The position numbers and the translations under genes are program-made. From an uncultured Sulfitobacter sp. (GTDB lineage: Bacteria; Pseudomonadota; Alphaproteobacteria; Rhodobacterales; Rhodobacteraceae): 64,000 bases of DNA. How positions within the stretch are numbered: the first letter of the stretch is position 1; the number at the start of each line of letters is the position of its first letter. The notes beneath the pieces are model-generated. The model saw nothing but the letters and a program-made list of their open reading frames with translations, made no database searches and was not told where the DNA came from. Shown here piece by piece: positions 26,195 to 35,577 of this stretch. The stretch covers positions 496,001-560,000 of the forward strand of contig CANLOQ010000003.1 in NCBI GenBank assembly GCA_947492925.1, given 5' to 3'.

Positions 26195-27208
26195 CTATCC
26201 GTCGCTCACACCGGCCTGCGCAAAGGTGGCCATGCCCGCATGACAGGCCATCGCCCCTTTAAGCACGGAAATCGCCAGCGCCGCCCCCGATGCCTCGCCC
26301 AGCCGTAGACCAAGACGCAGCAGCGGTTCCTTGGCCAGTGCCCTTAGCAATCGGGCGTGGCCGCCCTCGGCGCTCAGGTGTCCGGCAACCGTGTGATCCA
26401 AAGCGCCGTCTTGTGTTCGCGCCAGACACAGGGCGGCCGCACAGCAGATAAATCCGTCCAGAATGACAGGGATACGCAGCGCACGCGCGCGGGCAATCGC
26501 ACCTGCCATCGCGGCCAGTTCGCGCCCGCCCAGACGGCGCAGGGTTTCGATCCCGTCACCGTGGCCTGCGTGCATTGCCACGCCATCGGCCACCACGCCG
26601 GTCTTCAAATCAAGACCCGCATCATCCACACCCGTACCGCGCCCGGTCCAATCCGCCGCCGTTCCGCCCAAAAGCGCACAGGCCAGTGCCGCGGCCGATG
26701 TGGTGTTTGCAATCCCCATTTCACCAACCACCAGCAAGTCCGTGTCTGTGTTCACCGCCTGCCAGCCTGCCAAAAGGGCCGTGACACAGGCGTCTTCGTC
26801 CATCGCTGCACCCTGGGTGAAATCCTGCGTGGGAAGGTCCAGATCAAGTGCCACCACATCCAGCGTCGCCCCGGCCACCCGCGAAAGCTGATTGATCGCT
26901 GCGCCGCCGTGCTGGAAGTTCAGCACCATCTGCTCTGTTACTTCCGCCGGAAACGCCGATACGCCCCGCGCGGCCACACCGTGATTGCCGGCAAACACAA
27001 TCACTTGCGGTGCCTCAATCTCGGCGGGCGCACCGCCACGCCAGCTGCGATACCACAGGGCCAGATCCTCAAGCCGGCCCAGCGCCCCCGGCGGTTTCGT
27101 CAACTGCATGTCATGCGCCTTGGCAGCGGCCAAAGCCTCGGCATCGGCCTGCGGCTGACTGGCAAGAAGCGCGCGAAAGGCGCTGAGGGTTGTAAAATCG
27201 GTGGTCAT
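26195..27208 (-). CDS. cobT: Nicotinate-nucleotide:dimethylbenzimidazole phosphoribosyltransferase
   Basis: 337 residues. CobT makes alpha-ribazole phosphate for the lower ligand of cobalamin. Family features are [59 protein letters not shown] and the active-site-proximal [19 protein letters not shown]. It is divergent from cobS, the next enzyme of nucleotide loop assembly, with about 80 bases between starts. The ATG at 27208 is chosen (weak GAG upstream); 27214 is also possible. Confidence 0.95.
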   Translation of the reverse strand: MTTDFTTLSAFRALLASQPQADAEALAAAKAHDMQLTKPPGALGRLEDLALWYRSWRGGAPAEIEAPQVIVFAGNHGVAARGVSAFPAEVTEQMVLNFQHGGAAINQLSRVAGATLDVVALDLDLPTQDFTQGAAMDEDACVTALLAGWQAVNTDTDLLVVGEMGIANTTSAAALACALLGGTAADWTGRGTGVDDAGLDLKTGVVADGVAMHAGHGDGIETLRRLGGRELAAMAGAIARARALRIPVILDGFICCAAALCLARTQDGALDHTVAGHLSAEGGHARLLRALAKEPLLRLGLRLGEASGAALAISVLKGAMACHAGMATFAQAGVSDG

Positions 27209-27289
27209 GGGCATGCTCGCGCTTGTACTTGGGTTCTGCCCTGTCTATCCACAGCACTGCGCCGCAGGAAGGGGCCGAAAGGCACAAAG

Positions 27290-28078
27290 ATGATCGGAAA
27301 CGACATGGCTACCCCTGCCTTCCGCCCCAGATTACACGATCTGATCCTTGCTTTCGGGTTGCTGACCCGTTTGCCGGTGCCACTGCACAAGCTTGATCCA
27401 AATGAAACACGGCCAGCGGCTCATGCCGCCTGGGCCTACCCGCTCGTCGGTGCGGCGACAGGCGCGCTTGCGTCCTTTGTTGGCTGGATTTGCCTTTTGC
27501 TTGGTCTTCCCCCTGCCGCGGCAGCGCTGTTCGTAGTTCTGGCTGCCGTACTGTTAACCGGGGCCATGCACGAGGACGGGCTTGCAGATTGTGCAGATGG
27601 CTTTTGGGGCGGATGGACGCGGGAACGACGACTTGCCATCATGAAAGACAGCCAGATTGGCACCTACGGCGTTCTCGCACTTTTTCTGGCGCTGGCACTG
27701 CGGGCCGTTGCGGTGACGGCGTTGATGTCCGCCGGACAACTGGCGCCAGCGTTGATCGGGGCGGCTGGTTTCTCTCGCGCGGCGATGGTCTGGGTCATGT
27801 ATACCTTGCCCAACGCACGCACCTCAGGCTTGTCAGGGCAGACAGGTCGCCCTCCTGCAGGTGCTATGGCAACTGCTGTGATCCTCGGCCTCCTGACGGC
27901 CCTGATCGTGGTCCCTGCCCCGTTCCTCATCGTTGCCACCACGGGCATCGCTGCCACACTGGGGCTTCAACAGATCGCAAATCGCAAAATCGGTGGGCAG
28001 ACGGGGGATGTTCTGGGCGCGACCCAACAAATCATTGAGATCACCGTGCTGCTGACCTGTCTGGCCGCGTTGCACTAA
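27290..28078 (+). CDS. cobS: Adenosylcobinamide-GDP ribazoletransferase (cobalamin synthase)
   Basis: About 262 residues of a polytopic membrane enzyme that joins adenosylcobinamide-GDP to alpha-ribazole. Typical motifs are LLTRLPVPLHKLDPNET, AWAYPLVGAATGAL, the metal site MHEDGLADCADGFWGGWTRERRLAIMKDSQIGTYG (Asp-rich), and IGGQTGDVLGATQQIIE. A start at 27305 is equally credible. The frame is open for 900 bases upstream, antisense to cobT, and that part is rejected. Confidence 0.95.
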   Translation: MIGNDMATPAFRPRLHDLILAFGLLTRLPVPLHKLDPNETRPAAHAAWAYPLVGAATGALASFVGWICLLLGLPPAAAALFVVLAAVLLTGAMHEDGLADCADGFWGGWTRERRLAIMKDSQIGTYGVLALFLALALRAVAVTALMSAGQLAPALIGAAGFSRAAMVWVMYTLPNARTSGLSGQTGRPPAGAMATAVILGLLTALIVVPAPFLIVATTGIAATLGLQQIANRKIGGQTGDVLGATQQIIEITVLLTCLAALH

Positions 28079-28107
28079 AAAACGCCGCCTTCCGACGGAA
28101 GACGGCG
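28076..28107 (-). terminator. Rho-independent terminator after carD
   Basis: On the minus strand CGCCGTCTTCC-GTC-GGAAGGCGGCG is an 11-bp stem followed by TTTTTT. It lies 22 bases after the carD stop and overlaps the last codon of convergent cobS; on the plus strand it lacks a T run. Confidence 0.88.
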
Positions 28108-28129
28108 CATTTCCAGCGTTCCAAATAGA

Positions 28130-28642
28130 TCAGGCCGCGATACGGCTTTCCAGAACGTCACCGATTTGCTTTGCCGCCGCGAGTTCATCACCACCGCTTA
28201 CGGCACCCACTTCGCGGGTCAAACGCTCCAGCGCCGCCTCATAAAGCTGCCGCTCGGAATAGCTTTGCTCGCGCTGATCATCGGTGCGGTGCAGGTCGCG
28301 CACCACCTCGGCAATCGCAATCAGATCACCTGAGTTGATCTTTTGCTCGTATTCCTGCGCGCGGCGCGACCACATGGCGCGCTTCACCTTGGCTTTCCCC
28401 TTGAGCGTTTTCATCGCATGGGCAATCACGTCAGGGCTGCTCAGTGCGCGCATCCCGATTTCGGTCGCCTTGTGCGTCGGCACACGCAGTGTCATCTTGT
28501 CTTTTTCAAACGCAATCACGAACAGCTCCAGCGTGATGCCGGCAACTTCCTGCTCCTCGACCGAAACGATCTGACCCACGCCATGCGCGGGGTAGACGAC
28601 AAATTCGTTGGGGCGGAAATCAAGCTTTTTCGATTTAGACAT
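28130..28642 (-). CDS. carD: CarD-family RNA polymerase-binding regulator
   Basis: 170 residues. The N-terminal RNA-polymerase-interacting Tudor-like domain is clear (FRPNEFVVYPAHGVGQIVSVEEQEVAG, FVIAFEKDKMTLRVP), followed by the helical DNA-binding domain (WSRRAQEYEQKINSGDLIAIAEVVRDLHR). CarD stabilises open promoter complexes, notably at rRNA promoters. AGGAG lies 7 bases before the ATG at 28642. fdxA upstream on the same strand is separated by 308 bases, so carD probably has its own promoter. Confidence 0.95.
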   Translation of the reverse strand: MSKSKKLDFRPNEFVVYPAHGVGQIVSVEEQEVAGITLELFVIAFEKDKMTLRVPTHKATEIGMRALSSPDVIAHAMKTLKGKAKVKRAMWSRRAQEYEQKINSGDLIAIAEVVRDLHRTDDQREQSYSERQLYEAALERLTREVGAVSGGDELAAAKQIGDVLESRIAA

Positions 28643-28950
28643 GTAGTGGCTCCTGTGGCGCGGGCAGGCCCGCCTTGAATGGTTCGACTGTGTCAGACGC
28701 AAAAGACGCCACCATCCGCGGCCGGAAGGCCCGCGTCAGGGTGCGTGATGTGCAGATTGGGGCGGTCAGCCGTGGCAGCTATTCATAGATGTGGTGGCGT
28801 GCATGGTGACCGGGTGTCCGTTACAGCTTTCCCTTACCATATCACAAAATCGCCCCTACCGAAAGTTGGGTCACCTACTGGGACAAAACAGGCAAAAAGG
28901 CCAATGAAATAACGCAACTTGCGTGGCGGACAGCAAACAGCCGCCGCGAA
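28643..28950. promoter_or_regulatory. carD upstream region, no gene seen
   Basis: 308 bases between fdxA and carD. Open frames here are short and unsupported. The only structure noted is a 5-bp ACGCA/TGCGT hairpin near 28912-28924, too weak to call a terminator. The carD promoter must be here. Confidence 0.35.
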
Positions 28951-29289
28951 TCAGCCGCCCTCGCCCGGGGCTTCTGAAAAGTACTTTTCCAGCTTGCCGG
29001 ATTCGCCATCCCGCTCTTCTGCGTCGGGCAGCGGGTCTTTTTTGGTGATGATGACCGGCCAAAGTTCTGAATATTTGCGGTTGAACTCAACCCATTTGTC
29101 CATATCCGGCTCGGTATCCGGGCGGATCGCATCTGCGGGACATTCGGGTTCACACACGCCGCAGTCGATGCATTCATCGGGGTGGATCACCAGCATGTTC
29201 TCGCCCTCATAGAAACAATCCACGGGGCATACCTCGACGCAGTCGGTGTATTTGCAGGCGATGCAGGCGTCGTTGACGATATAGGTCAT
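28951..29289 (-). CDS. fdxA: 7Fe ferredoxin ([3Fe-4S][4Fe-4S])
   Basis: 112 residues of the FdxA family. The N-terminal cluster motifs are [21 protein letters not shown], which supplies ligands for the 3Fe and 4Fe clusters, then [16 protein letters not shown]. The C-terminal extension [19 protein letters not shown] is characteristic. It follows the S4-protein and helicase genes on the same strand with a 52-base gap, a conserved order in alphaproteobacteria as I recall it. Redox partner unknown. Confidence 0.96.
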   Translation of the reverse strand: MTYIVNDACIACKYTDCVEVCPVDCFYEGENMLVIHPDECIDCGVCEPECPADAIRPDTEPDMDKWVEFNRKYSELWPVIITKKDPLPDAEERDGESGKLEKYFSEAPGEGG

Positions 29290-29341
29290 GCGGGGATCTC
29301 TGTCAGGTTTGCTTGACGGTTGAGTAAATCAGCCACCGCAA

Positions 29342-29728
29342 TCATTCAAGATGGCGCGCCTTAGAAAGATCAAGGGTGCGACGATCCTTCTTCGTCGGGC
29401 GGCCCTTCCCGTCAAAGGCCGGATTGGCAGTCTGTTTGTTCTGCGGTTTGGGCTGTGGCGGGGACAAATCGGTATAAAGCCCCTGCGCTTCGGGGGCCGG
29501 GCCACGGCGTTCCCCAAGTCCATCAATCTGGATCACGCGAATATGATCGCCCTGCGCAAAGGTCAGCACATCACCAACAGTCACGGTGCTGGATGGTTTA
29601 TGGGTGGTCGTGCCGTTGATCCTGACAGCGCCTGTCTTGACCTTCGATGCTGCCAAAGACCGCGTCTTGAAAAACCGCCCGTGCCACAACCATTTGTCCA
29701 CGCGCAGTTTTTCAATAAGTTCAGGCAC
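29342..29728 (-). CDS. S4-domain RNA-binding protein (Hsp15/HslR-like)
   Basis: 128 residues. The S4 motif opens the protein: LRVDKWLWHGRFFKTRSLAASKVKTGAVRINGTTTHKPSSTVTVGDVL. E. coli Hsp15 with this fold rescues blocked 50S subunits. The tail is basic and Pro/Gln-rich (GKGRPTKKDRRTLDLSK). The GTG start abuts the stop codon of the helicase gene directly (TAAGTG), so it is almost surely translated from the same message. Confidence 0.9.
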   Translation of the reverse strand: MPELIEKLRVDKWLWHGRFFKTRSLAASKVKTGAVRINGTTTHKPSSTVTVGDVLTFAQGDHIRVIQIDGLGERRGPAPEAQGLYTDLSPPQPKPQNKQTANPAFDGKGRPTKKDRRTLDLSKARHLE

Positions 29729-32641
29729 TTATTTTCCGTCCTTCAACCCCATGAGGGCAGCGGCAAACGGATTGTCGGGATCAATCGTCTTTTCCTTCTT
29801 GGGCGGACGAGCCGAAAAGTTCTGCGATTTGCCGCCGCGTTCGCCCTTGTCACCGCGCGGACCACCCTTGCGGCCCTTGCCTTGCGGTTTGCCTTTGCCA
29901 CGGGGCGCATCGCCACCCCGGCGCGGGTTCTGGTTGCCGCGCGGCGCACGGCCCCAGGTGAACGTATAGAACACCTCCGTCTCGGCTTCAGCGATATCCG
30001 CATCGGGGGCTGTACCCGGCTGAATTTCTTCGGCAGGTGTTTCGGGGATCGCCGCGGCCACTTCGACTGCCTCGGTGGGCTCAGATGCAACGGGAGCAAT
30101 CCCCTCATCAGGCATCTCTGCCACAGGCGCCGGGGCGGTTTCAGTCGCGTCAGACGCAGTCGGGCTCTGTGTGATCGCGCCCTCAGCCGCCTCTGCGGCT
30201 ACGTCCATGACAGGTTTGTCATCAGATGCCACCCCCGCCCCGGGCACCACCTCGGTCACTGGTTTGGCTTTAACGCGTTCCCCTTTTTCAGCCTTGTAGC
30301 CCAGGCCGCCCATCAAATCGGCAAATTGTTCCAGCGTCATGCCAGTGATCGACAGCATGTCGGCCTTGGCTTCAAATCCGCCGCGCGAATCCTCTGCCCG
30401 CAGCATGTCTGCCAGACGCTCCAGCATATCAATGCGGATCGCACGGGTGCCAGCGTTACGGTAACCGGACATCGCATCGGCGCCGTCGGGCGCACCTGCG
30501 TCAACGGGGATTGTCACCAAACCGGGCGGAGGCGATTCAGGAAATTCGGACAGGCCTTTGGACAACGACCATAGAACCAGACGCAGCCGCGTTGGCGCGG
30601 GCTTTAGCAGCAGCGGCATGAAAATGGTAAACTGGCCAAACCGAATGCCGTGTTTGCGCAGCGCACCGCGCGCATCCTGATCCAGTGCCTTGACGTCATC
30701 GGCTACCTTGGCACGCGGTAGAATTCCAAAGCTTTCAACCAGTTGAAAGGCAAAGCCACGCGCAAGACCGGTCAGCGTTTCATCCTTTGCCAACCCCATA
30801 AGCGGCTCAAACAAGGCCGCAACCTTACGGTCGATAAAGTGCTGCAGACGGCGCTCAACCTTTTGGGCAACTTCAGGCCCGGCCACGTCATCGACAAATA
30901 CCTGCACCTGAGGCTTGAGCGCATCCTGCCCGGCCACCAGTTTGCCGACAGCGGCAGAACCCCACATCAGGCCACCCTGCTCTGTGAAATCAATCTCGGT
31001 GTCCGGTGCGTTGTAAAAACGATCGGCGCGCAAGTGGAACTGAGGGGCCAACGCCTGAAGCGCCGCCGTCTTGATAGTCTTTTCCTCAGCCCCGCCGGCA
31101 CCCTTGTCCGCACGGAAACGGAATCCGTCCAACTTGCCTACAAATTCGCCCTCAACGGTGACTTCACCGGTCTCGTTTACTTCGGCCACCATGGCTTCCT
31201 TCTGTCCTAGCCGGCGCAAAAGCACGGATGTGCGCCGGTCTACAAATCTCTGGGTCAGACGTTCGTGCAATGCGTCCGACAGTCTGTCTTCTACGATACG
31301 TGTGGCCCCGCGCCAATGGCTTTCGTCCTTGGTCCAGCCTTTGCGCTGGGCCACATAGGTCCATGTGCGAATAAACGCCAATCTCTTGGACAACGCATCA
31401 ATATCGCCATCGGTTCGATCAATACGCTTGATTTGGCGCGCAAGCCAGTCATCCGGGATCGTGCCGCGCTGGTGCAAGTCTATGAATATGCTCTCCAAAA
31501 GCCCCGCGTGTTCCGCGTGGCTGATGCCGCGGAAATCGGGAATACGGCAGACATCCCAAAGCAGTTTCACCGATTGCCCATCCGTGCAGCGGGCGAATAT
31601 CTCATCCACCTGCCCAAGCGCCTTGAGCGCGCGCAGATCGTCCGCTTCGCGTGCGCGCACCAGCCGTTCATCGTCGGACTTGACCTCAAGCGTGGCGATC
31701 AGCCGGTCAATGGAGCCGAATTGCAGCGCGTGATTGCGCCAGTTGATCTTGTTCTGGGGCGTAAAGCTGTGATCCATGATCGCCCGCGCCACGCCATCAT
31801 CAATTGAAGGCGCGTCACCGGTGGTCCCGAAAGTCCCGCTTTTGAAACCCCGCCCCGCCCGGCCCGCAATCTGAGCCAGCTCATTCGGGGCAAGCGGGCG
31901 CATCCGCCGTCCGTCAAACTTGGACAGGGCCGAAAAGGCAACATGATCCACGTCGAGGTTAAGCCCCATACCGATGGCATCCGTGGCTACCAGATAATCC
32001 ACTTCGCCATTCTGGTACATATCGACCTGCGCATTGCGCGTGCGCGGCGAAAGCGCGCCCATCACCACCGCCGCGCCGCCTTTCTGGCGGCGGATCAGCT
32101 CTGCGATGGCATATACATTCTCAACCGAAAAGCCGACAATTGCACTGCGTGGGCGCATCCGGCTTATCTTTTTCTGACCAGAATAGATAAGTTCGGACAT
32201 CCGCTCGCGTTTGATATGCTCAACGTACGGCACCAGCGCATTGATGGTGCCACGCATGGTGTCTGAACCCAGAAACAGCGTCTCGTGCAGGCCCCGCGCG
32301 CGCAACAGGCGGTCGGTAAACACATGCCCCCGCTCTGGGTCCGCGCACAGCTGTATCTCGTCAATCGCAATAAAGTCCGCGCCCATCCCCTCGGGCATCG
32401 CCTCAACGGTACAGACCCAATATTGCGTGCGCGGGGGCACAATCCGTTCTTCCCCTGTGACCAGCGCCACCACAGAAGGACCGCGCAGCGCGACGATGCG
32501 GTCATAGACTTCGCGCGCCAAAAGGCGCAGCGGCAGACCGATCACCCCCGTGCGATGCCCCAGCATCCGTTCAATCGCGTAGGTGGTTTTGCCTGTGTTG
32601 GTCGGGCCCAATACGGCCACGACCCTCCCCTCTTTCGACAC
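29729..32641 (-). CDS. Suv3-like DExH-box RNA helicase with long C-terminal extension
   Basis: 970 residues. The helicase core is at the N-terminus: Walker A GPTNTGKT (residues 12-19), DEIQ box in FIAIDEIQLC, ATDAIGMGLNLDVDHVAFS and QIAGRAGRG (motif VI). The arrangement matches mitochondrial Suv3 and its alphaproteobacterial relatives, which unwind RNA. Residues ~330-780 hold the Suv3-type helical parts. The last 190 residues are low complexity, first acidic (Ala/Glu/Thr-rich), then Arg/Gly/Lys-rich (RGNQNPRRGGDAPRGKGK), a likely RNA-binding tail. A GTG start is used. A TPR gene lies 12 bases upstream and the S4 gene abuts downstream. Confidence 0.92.
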   Translation of the reverse strand: MSKEGRVVAVLGPTNTGKTTYAIERMLGHRTGVIGLPLRLLAREVYDRIVALRGPSVVALVTGEERIVPPRTQYWVCTVEAMPEGMGADFIAIDEIQLCADPERGHVFTDRLLRARGLHETLFLGSDTMRGTINALVPYVEHIKRERMSELIYSGQKKISRMRPRSAIVGFSVENVYAIAELIRRQKGGAAVVMGALSPRTRNAQVDMYQNGEVDYLVATDAIGMGLNLDVDHVAFSALSKFDGRRMRPLAPNELAQIAGRAGRGFKSGTFGTTGDAPSIDDGVARAIMDHSFTPQNKINWRNHALQFGSIDRLIATLEVKSDDERLVRAREADDLRALKALGQVDEIFARCTDGQSVKLLWDVCRIPDFRGISHAEHAGLLESIFIDLHQRGTIPDDWLARQIKRIDRTDGDIDALSKRLAFIRTWTYVAQRKGWTKDESHWRGATRIVEDRLSDALHERLTQRFVDRRTSVLLRRLGQKEAMVAEVNETGEVTVEGEFVGKLDGFRFRADKGAGGAEEKTIKTAALQALAPQFHLRADRFYNAPDTEIDFTEQGGLMWGSAAVGKLVAGQDALKPQVQVFVDDVAGPEVAQKVERRLQHFIDRKVAALFEPLMGLAKDETLTGLARGFAFQLVESFGILPRAKVADDVKALDQDARGALRKHGIRFGQFTIFMPLLLKPAPTRLRLVLWSLSKGLSEFPESPPPGLVTIPVDAGAPDGADAMSGYRNAGTRAIRIDMLERLADMLRAEDSRGGFEAKADMLSITGMTLEQFADLMGGLGYKAEKGERVKAKPVTEVVPGAGVASDDKPVMDVAAEAAEGAITQSPTASDATETAPAPVAEMPDEGIAPVASEPTEAVEVAAAIPETPAEEIQPGTAPDADIAEAETEVFYTFTWGRAPRGNQNPRRGGDAPRGKGKPQGKGRKGGPRGDKGERGGKSQNFSARPPKKEKTIDPDNPFAAALMGLKDGK

Positions 32642-32653
32642 GTTTGTCCCCGA

Positions 32654-33211
32654 TCAGAGTTCGCGGCCAATGCCGTCGCGGCGCAGGCGGTCCAGCGCTT
32701 TTGATGCGTTTTCATGGTTGGGATGAATCGCCAGCACCCGGCGATACAGCTTGGCCGCGCGGCGCAGATCGCCAAATTCCTGAAACATCACACCCAGACC
32801 AAAGATCGCATCAAAATGATGCGGGTTCAGTGCCAGTGTCGTCTCCAGATCATCCAAAGCGGGTCCATACAAATTGGCACGAAAATAAGCCTCCGCCCGG
32901 GCGTGATACCCTTCGGCAAATTGCGGCGCATGGTCGGTCAGTGCCGTCAAATGCTCTATAGCCAGCGGATATTCACCCTCTTTCAGTGCCTCGCGGCCCC
33001 GGCGCAGCAGCAAATCCATCGCCGCCGAGCCTGACTTCGACCATTCAAGCTCGATCTCCCTGACCACGCGCTTGGCCTCTTCGGGCGGCGCATTCTTGAG
33101 TTTTTCAAGCAATTCCGGCGCTGTGGTCTGCGCAACACCCGTGCCACTGAGCAACACAAGTGCGCCGAGTGCCGTAAGGTGACGTTTGAGGTTGACGGGT
33201 AAGATGCGCAT
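32654..33211 (-). CDS. Periplasmic TPR-repeat protein
   Basis: 185 residues. The ATG at 33211 gives a signal peptide (RHLTALGALVLLSGTGVAQ), so the product is likely periplasmic. Three TPR units are visible in the second half (LAIEHLTALTDHAPQFAEGYHARAEAY, ALDDLETTLALNPHHFDAIFGLG, AAKLYRRVLAIHPNHENA). The family mediates protein-protein contact; the partner is unknown. It ends 12 bases before the helicase gene and is divergent from the SCP2 gene. Confidence 0.85.
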   Translation of the reverse strand: MRILPVNLKRHLTALGALVLLSGTGVAQTTAPELLEKLKNAPPEEAKRVVREIELEWSKSGSAAMDLLLRRGREALKEGEYPLAIEHLTALTDHAPQFAEGYHARAEAYFRANLYGPALDDLETTLALNPHHFDAIFGLGVMFQEFGDLRRAAKLYRRVLAIHPNHENASKALDRLRRDGIGREL

Positions 33212-33286
33212 AACAAAACTGAATGTAACAGGCTGCCGCCACAAATCCAGACGTGACCGGAGCCATTTTGCCAAAAAGGGCCACAG

Positions 33287-33577
33287 ATGAGCGATATTGT
33301 GAACGAAGCGGTTGTTGTGCTGAACGAAAAGCTGGCGGGGGCGGATTTTTCCGGCACGGCCAAGTTCGACATCAAAGACGAAGGCTGTGTGATGATGGAC
33401 AGTTCCGGCGCGCGCGCGGCGGATGAGCCTGCGGATGTCACGCTGAGCGCGGATGCAGATACTTTCAAGGAAATCCTGGAAGGGGAAACAAACCCGACTT
33501 CGGCTTTCATGACCGGCAAGCTCAAGGTTGACGGCGATATGGGCATGGCGATGACGCTGGCATCCGTTCTGGCCTGA
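33287..33577 (+). CDS. SCP2 sterol-binding-domain protein
   Basis: 96 residues. It has the SCP2 single-domain pattern: FSGTAKFDIKDEGCVMMDSSG, then ADVTLSADADTFKEILEGETNPTSAFMTGKLKVDGDMGMAMTL. This lipid-binding fold is common and of unclear function in bacteria. Its stop overlaps the ATG of the following hydrolase gene by one base (TGATG), so the two are translationally coupled. Confidence 0.93.
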   Translation: MSDIVNEAVVVLNEKLAGADFSGTAKFDIKDEGCVMMDSSGARAADEPADVTLSADADTFKEILEGETNPTSAFMTGKLKVDGDMGMAMTLASVLA

Positions 33578-34524
33578 TGGACCTAAGCCCGGCCCCCCTT
33601 TTTACCGATGTACACCCCGGCCCACAGGGCGGGGTGGCCCATTGGGCCGTCACCTCCGACGGCAAAAGGATCCGGGTGGGCCACTGGCCGCTGGACGGCG
33701 CGAAAGGCACCGTACTGCTTTTCCCCGGACGCACTGAATATATTGAAAAATATGGCCCGACCGCCGGTGACCTCGCGCGTCGCGGTCTGGCCACCATGTC
33801 AATTGACTGGCGCGGTCAAGGCTTGGCCGACCGCATGCTGGATGATCCGCTTGTCGGCCATGTCGACGCTTTTCCGGACTACCAAAAGGATGTCGCGGCC
33901 ATGATGCGCGCCGCGCGTGCCCTGCATCTGCCGCGCCCCTATTTTCTGCTCGCGCATTCAATGGGCGGCTGTATTGGACTGCGCGCCGTGATGGAGGGGC
34001 TCGGCGTACAGGCGGCGGCCTTTACCGGGCCCATGTGGGGCATCTACGTCAAGCCGCACCTACGGGTGCTGGCCGCAACACTTGCCAGAGTGATGCCTCG
34101 GATAGGACGCGGGGCCAGCCTGCCACCGGGAACGACAACACAGCCCTACGTGTTGGCCGAACCGTTCGAAGACAATATGCTCACAACCGATCGTCAGATG
34201 TTCGACATGATGCGCGATCAACTGGCGGCCCACCCCGAGCTTGCCTTGGGTGGGCCCAGTTATGTCTGGCTACGCGAGGCTTTTGCGGAAACCGCGCACC
34301 TTGCGGCCCGCGCTGCCCCGAACTTGCCTGCCATGACGTGGCTGGGCAGCAACGAACGCATCGTCGCCCTGCCCCCGATCCACGACAGAATGGAAAACTG
34401 GCCCGCTGGCCGGCTTGAGATGGTCGAAGGCGCGGAACACGAGGTCCTGATGGAGATAGGTGCCATCCGTACCCCGGTGCTCGACAGCCTTGAAAAGCAC
34501 TTTCTGGGCACTGTCACCACCTAA
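33577..34524 (+). CDS. Alpha/beta hydrolase, lysophospholipase-like
   Basis: 315 residues. The fold is clear: the N-terminal oxyanion region LLFPGRTEYIEKYGPTAGDL, WRGQGLADR, nucleophile elbow LAHSMGGCIGL (Ser), and a late acid/His in EGAEHEVLME. It resembles PldB-like monoglyceride lipases. Coupling to an SCP2 lipid-binding protein suggests a lipid substrate. No signal peptide is seen. Confidence 0.88.
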   Translation: MDLSPAPLFTDVHPGPQGGVAHWAVTSDGKRIRVGHWPLDGAKGTVLLFPGRTEYIEKYGPTAGDLARRGLATMSIDWRGQGLADRMLDDPLVGHVDAFPDYQKDVAAMMRAARALHLPRPYFLLAHSMGGCIGLRAVMEGLGVQAAAFTGPMWGIYVKPHLRVLAATLARVMPRIGRGASLPPGTTTQPYVLAEPFEDNMLTTDRQMFDMMRDQLAAHPELALGGPSYVWLREAFAETAHLAARAAPNLPAMTWLGSNERIVALPPIHDRMENWPAGRLEMVEGAEHEVLMEIGAIRTPVLDSLEKHFLGTVTT

Positions 34525-34563
34525 GCCCTTTGCAAGACCGCAGAGCGCGTTACCTCCTGGGGC

Positions 34564-35577
34564 ATGACACGTACGCCCGTTCTTACCTTTACCGACAAAG
34601 GCATCTACTGCCCTGCGGGTGATTTCTATATCGACCCGTGGCGCCCCGTCGACCGCGCGCTGATCACCCACGGCCACGCGGATCACGCCCGTTGGGGCAT
34701 GGGGACATATTTGGCCACACACGCCGCTTTGCCGGTCATGCGGCACCGTCTTGGGGATATCTCGGCCACAGGTGTTCGGTTTGGAGAAGTCACAAGGATC
34801 GGGGATGCGCACGTATCCTTCCATCCCGCAGGTCATGTGCCGGGTTCGGCGCAGATCAGAGTGGAAGTTGATGGCGAGGTCTGGGTCGCGTCAGGCGACT
34901 ACAAGGTGATCGACGACGGGCTAAGCGAAGCCTTTGAACCCGTGAAATGCCATCATTTCATTTCCGAAAGCACCTTTGGCTTGCCTGTCTTCCGATGGGA
35001 ACCCCAAGCCGACGTCGCCGCAGAGATTAATGCGTGGTGGGCCGCTTGCGCCGCTGCGGGAAAGACCGCATTTCTAGGGGCTTACGCACTGGGCAAGGCA
35101 CAGCGGCTGATGACGATGCTTGACCCGGACATCGGCCCGATCCTGACCCATACGGCAGTCGAAAACACCAACCGCATTCTGCGCGAACAGGGTCTTGCAC
35201 TGCCCGACACATTGGTTGCCAACGCGGATCTGAACCCCAAGGATCACCCCGGTGCAATCGTCGTGACGCCCCCCTCCGCGATGGGCAGCGCATGGGCGCG
35301 CAAGTTCGGCCCGCAGGAGAACGCTTTTGCCTCAGGCTGGATGGCGGTGCGCGGCATCCGCAGGCGACGCGCGGGGGACCGTGGGTTTATCATTTCCGAT
35401 CACGCGGACTGGAACGGCTTACTGTCCGCGATCACTGAGACTGGTGCAGAAAATATATACGTAACTCATGGTTACACGGATATCTTCACGCGATACCTGA
35501 ACGAAAGCGGTTGGTCGGCAAAAGTTGTCCCAACGCAGTTCGAAGGGGAAAGTCTGGATCAGGGGGAAGAGGCATGA
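34564..35577 (+). CDS. Ligase-associated DNA exonuclease (metallo-beta-lactamase fold)
   Basis: 337 residues. The MBL metal-binding motif is THGHADHARWG, followed by FHPAGHVPGSAQIRVE and later IISDHADWNGLL of the beta-CASP/Snm1-like type. This subfamily is typically encoded next to an ATP-dependent DNA ligase, and here the ligase ATG overlaps its stop by four bases. The pair likely trims and seals damaged DNA ends. Confidence 0.93.
   Translation: MTRTPVLTFTDKGIYCPAGDFYIDPWRPVDRALITHGHADHARWGMGTYLATHAALPVMRHRLGDISATGVRFGEVTRIGDAHVSFHPAGHVPGSAQIRVEVDGEVWVASGDYKVIDDGLSEAFEPVKCHHFISESTFGLPVFRWEPQADVAAEINAWWAACAAAGKTAFLGAYALGKAQRLMTMLDPDIGPILTHTAVENTNRILREQGLALPDTLVANADLNPKDHPGAIVVTPPSAMGSAWARKFGPQENAFASGWMAVRGIRRRRAGDRGFIISDHADWNGLLSAITETGAENIYVTHGYTDIFTRYLNESGWSAKVVPTQFEGESLDQGEEA

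Noticed and set aside
29351-30574. Plus-strand frame opposite the S4 and helicase genes
   Set aside because: Composition shadow of the minus-strand genes, with Arg/His/Gly-rich nonsense and no motif.
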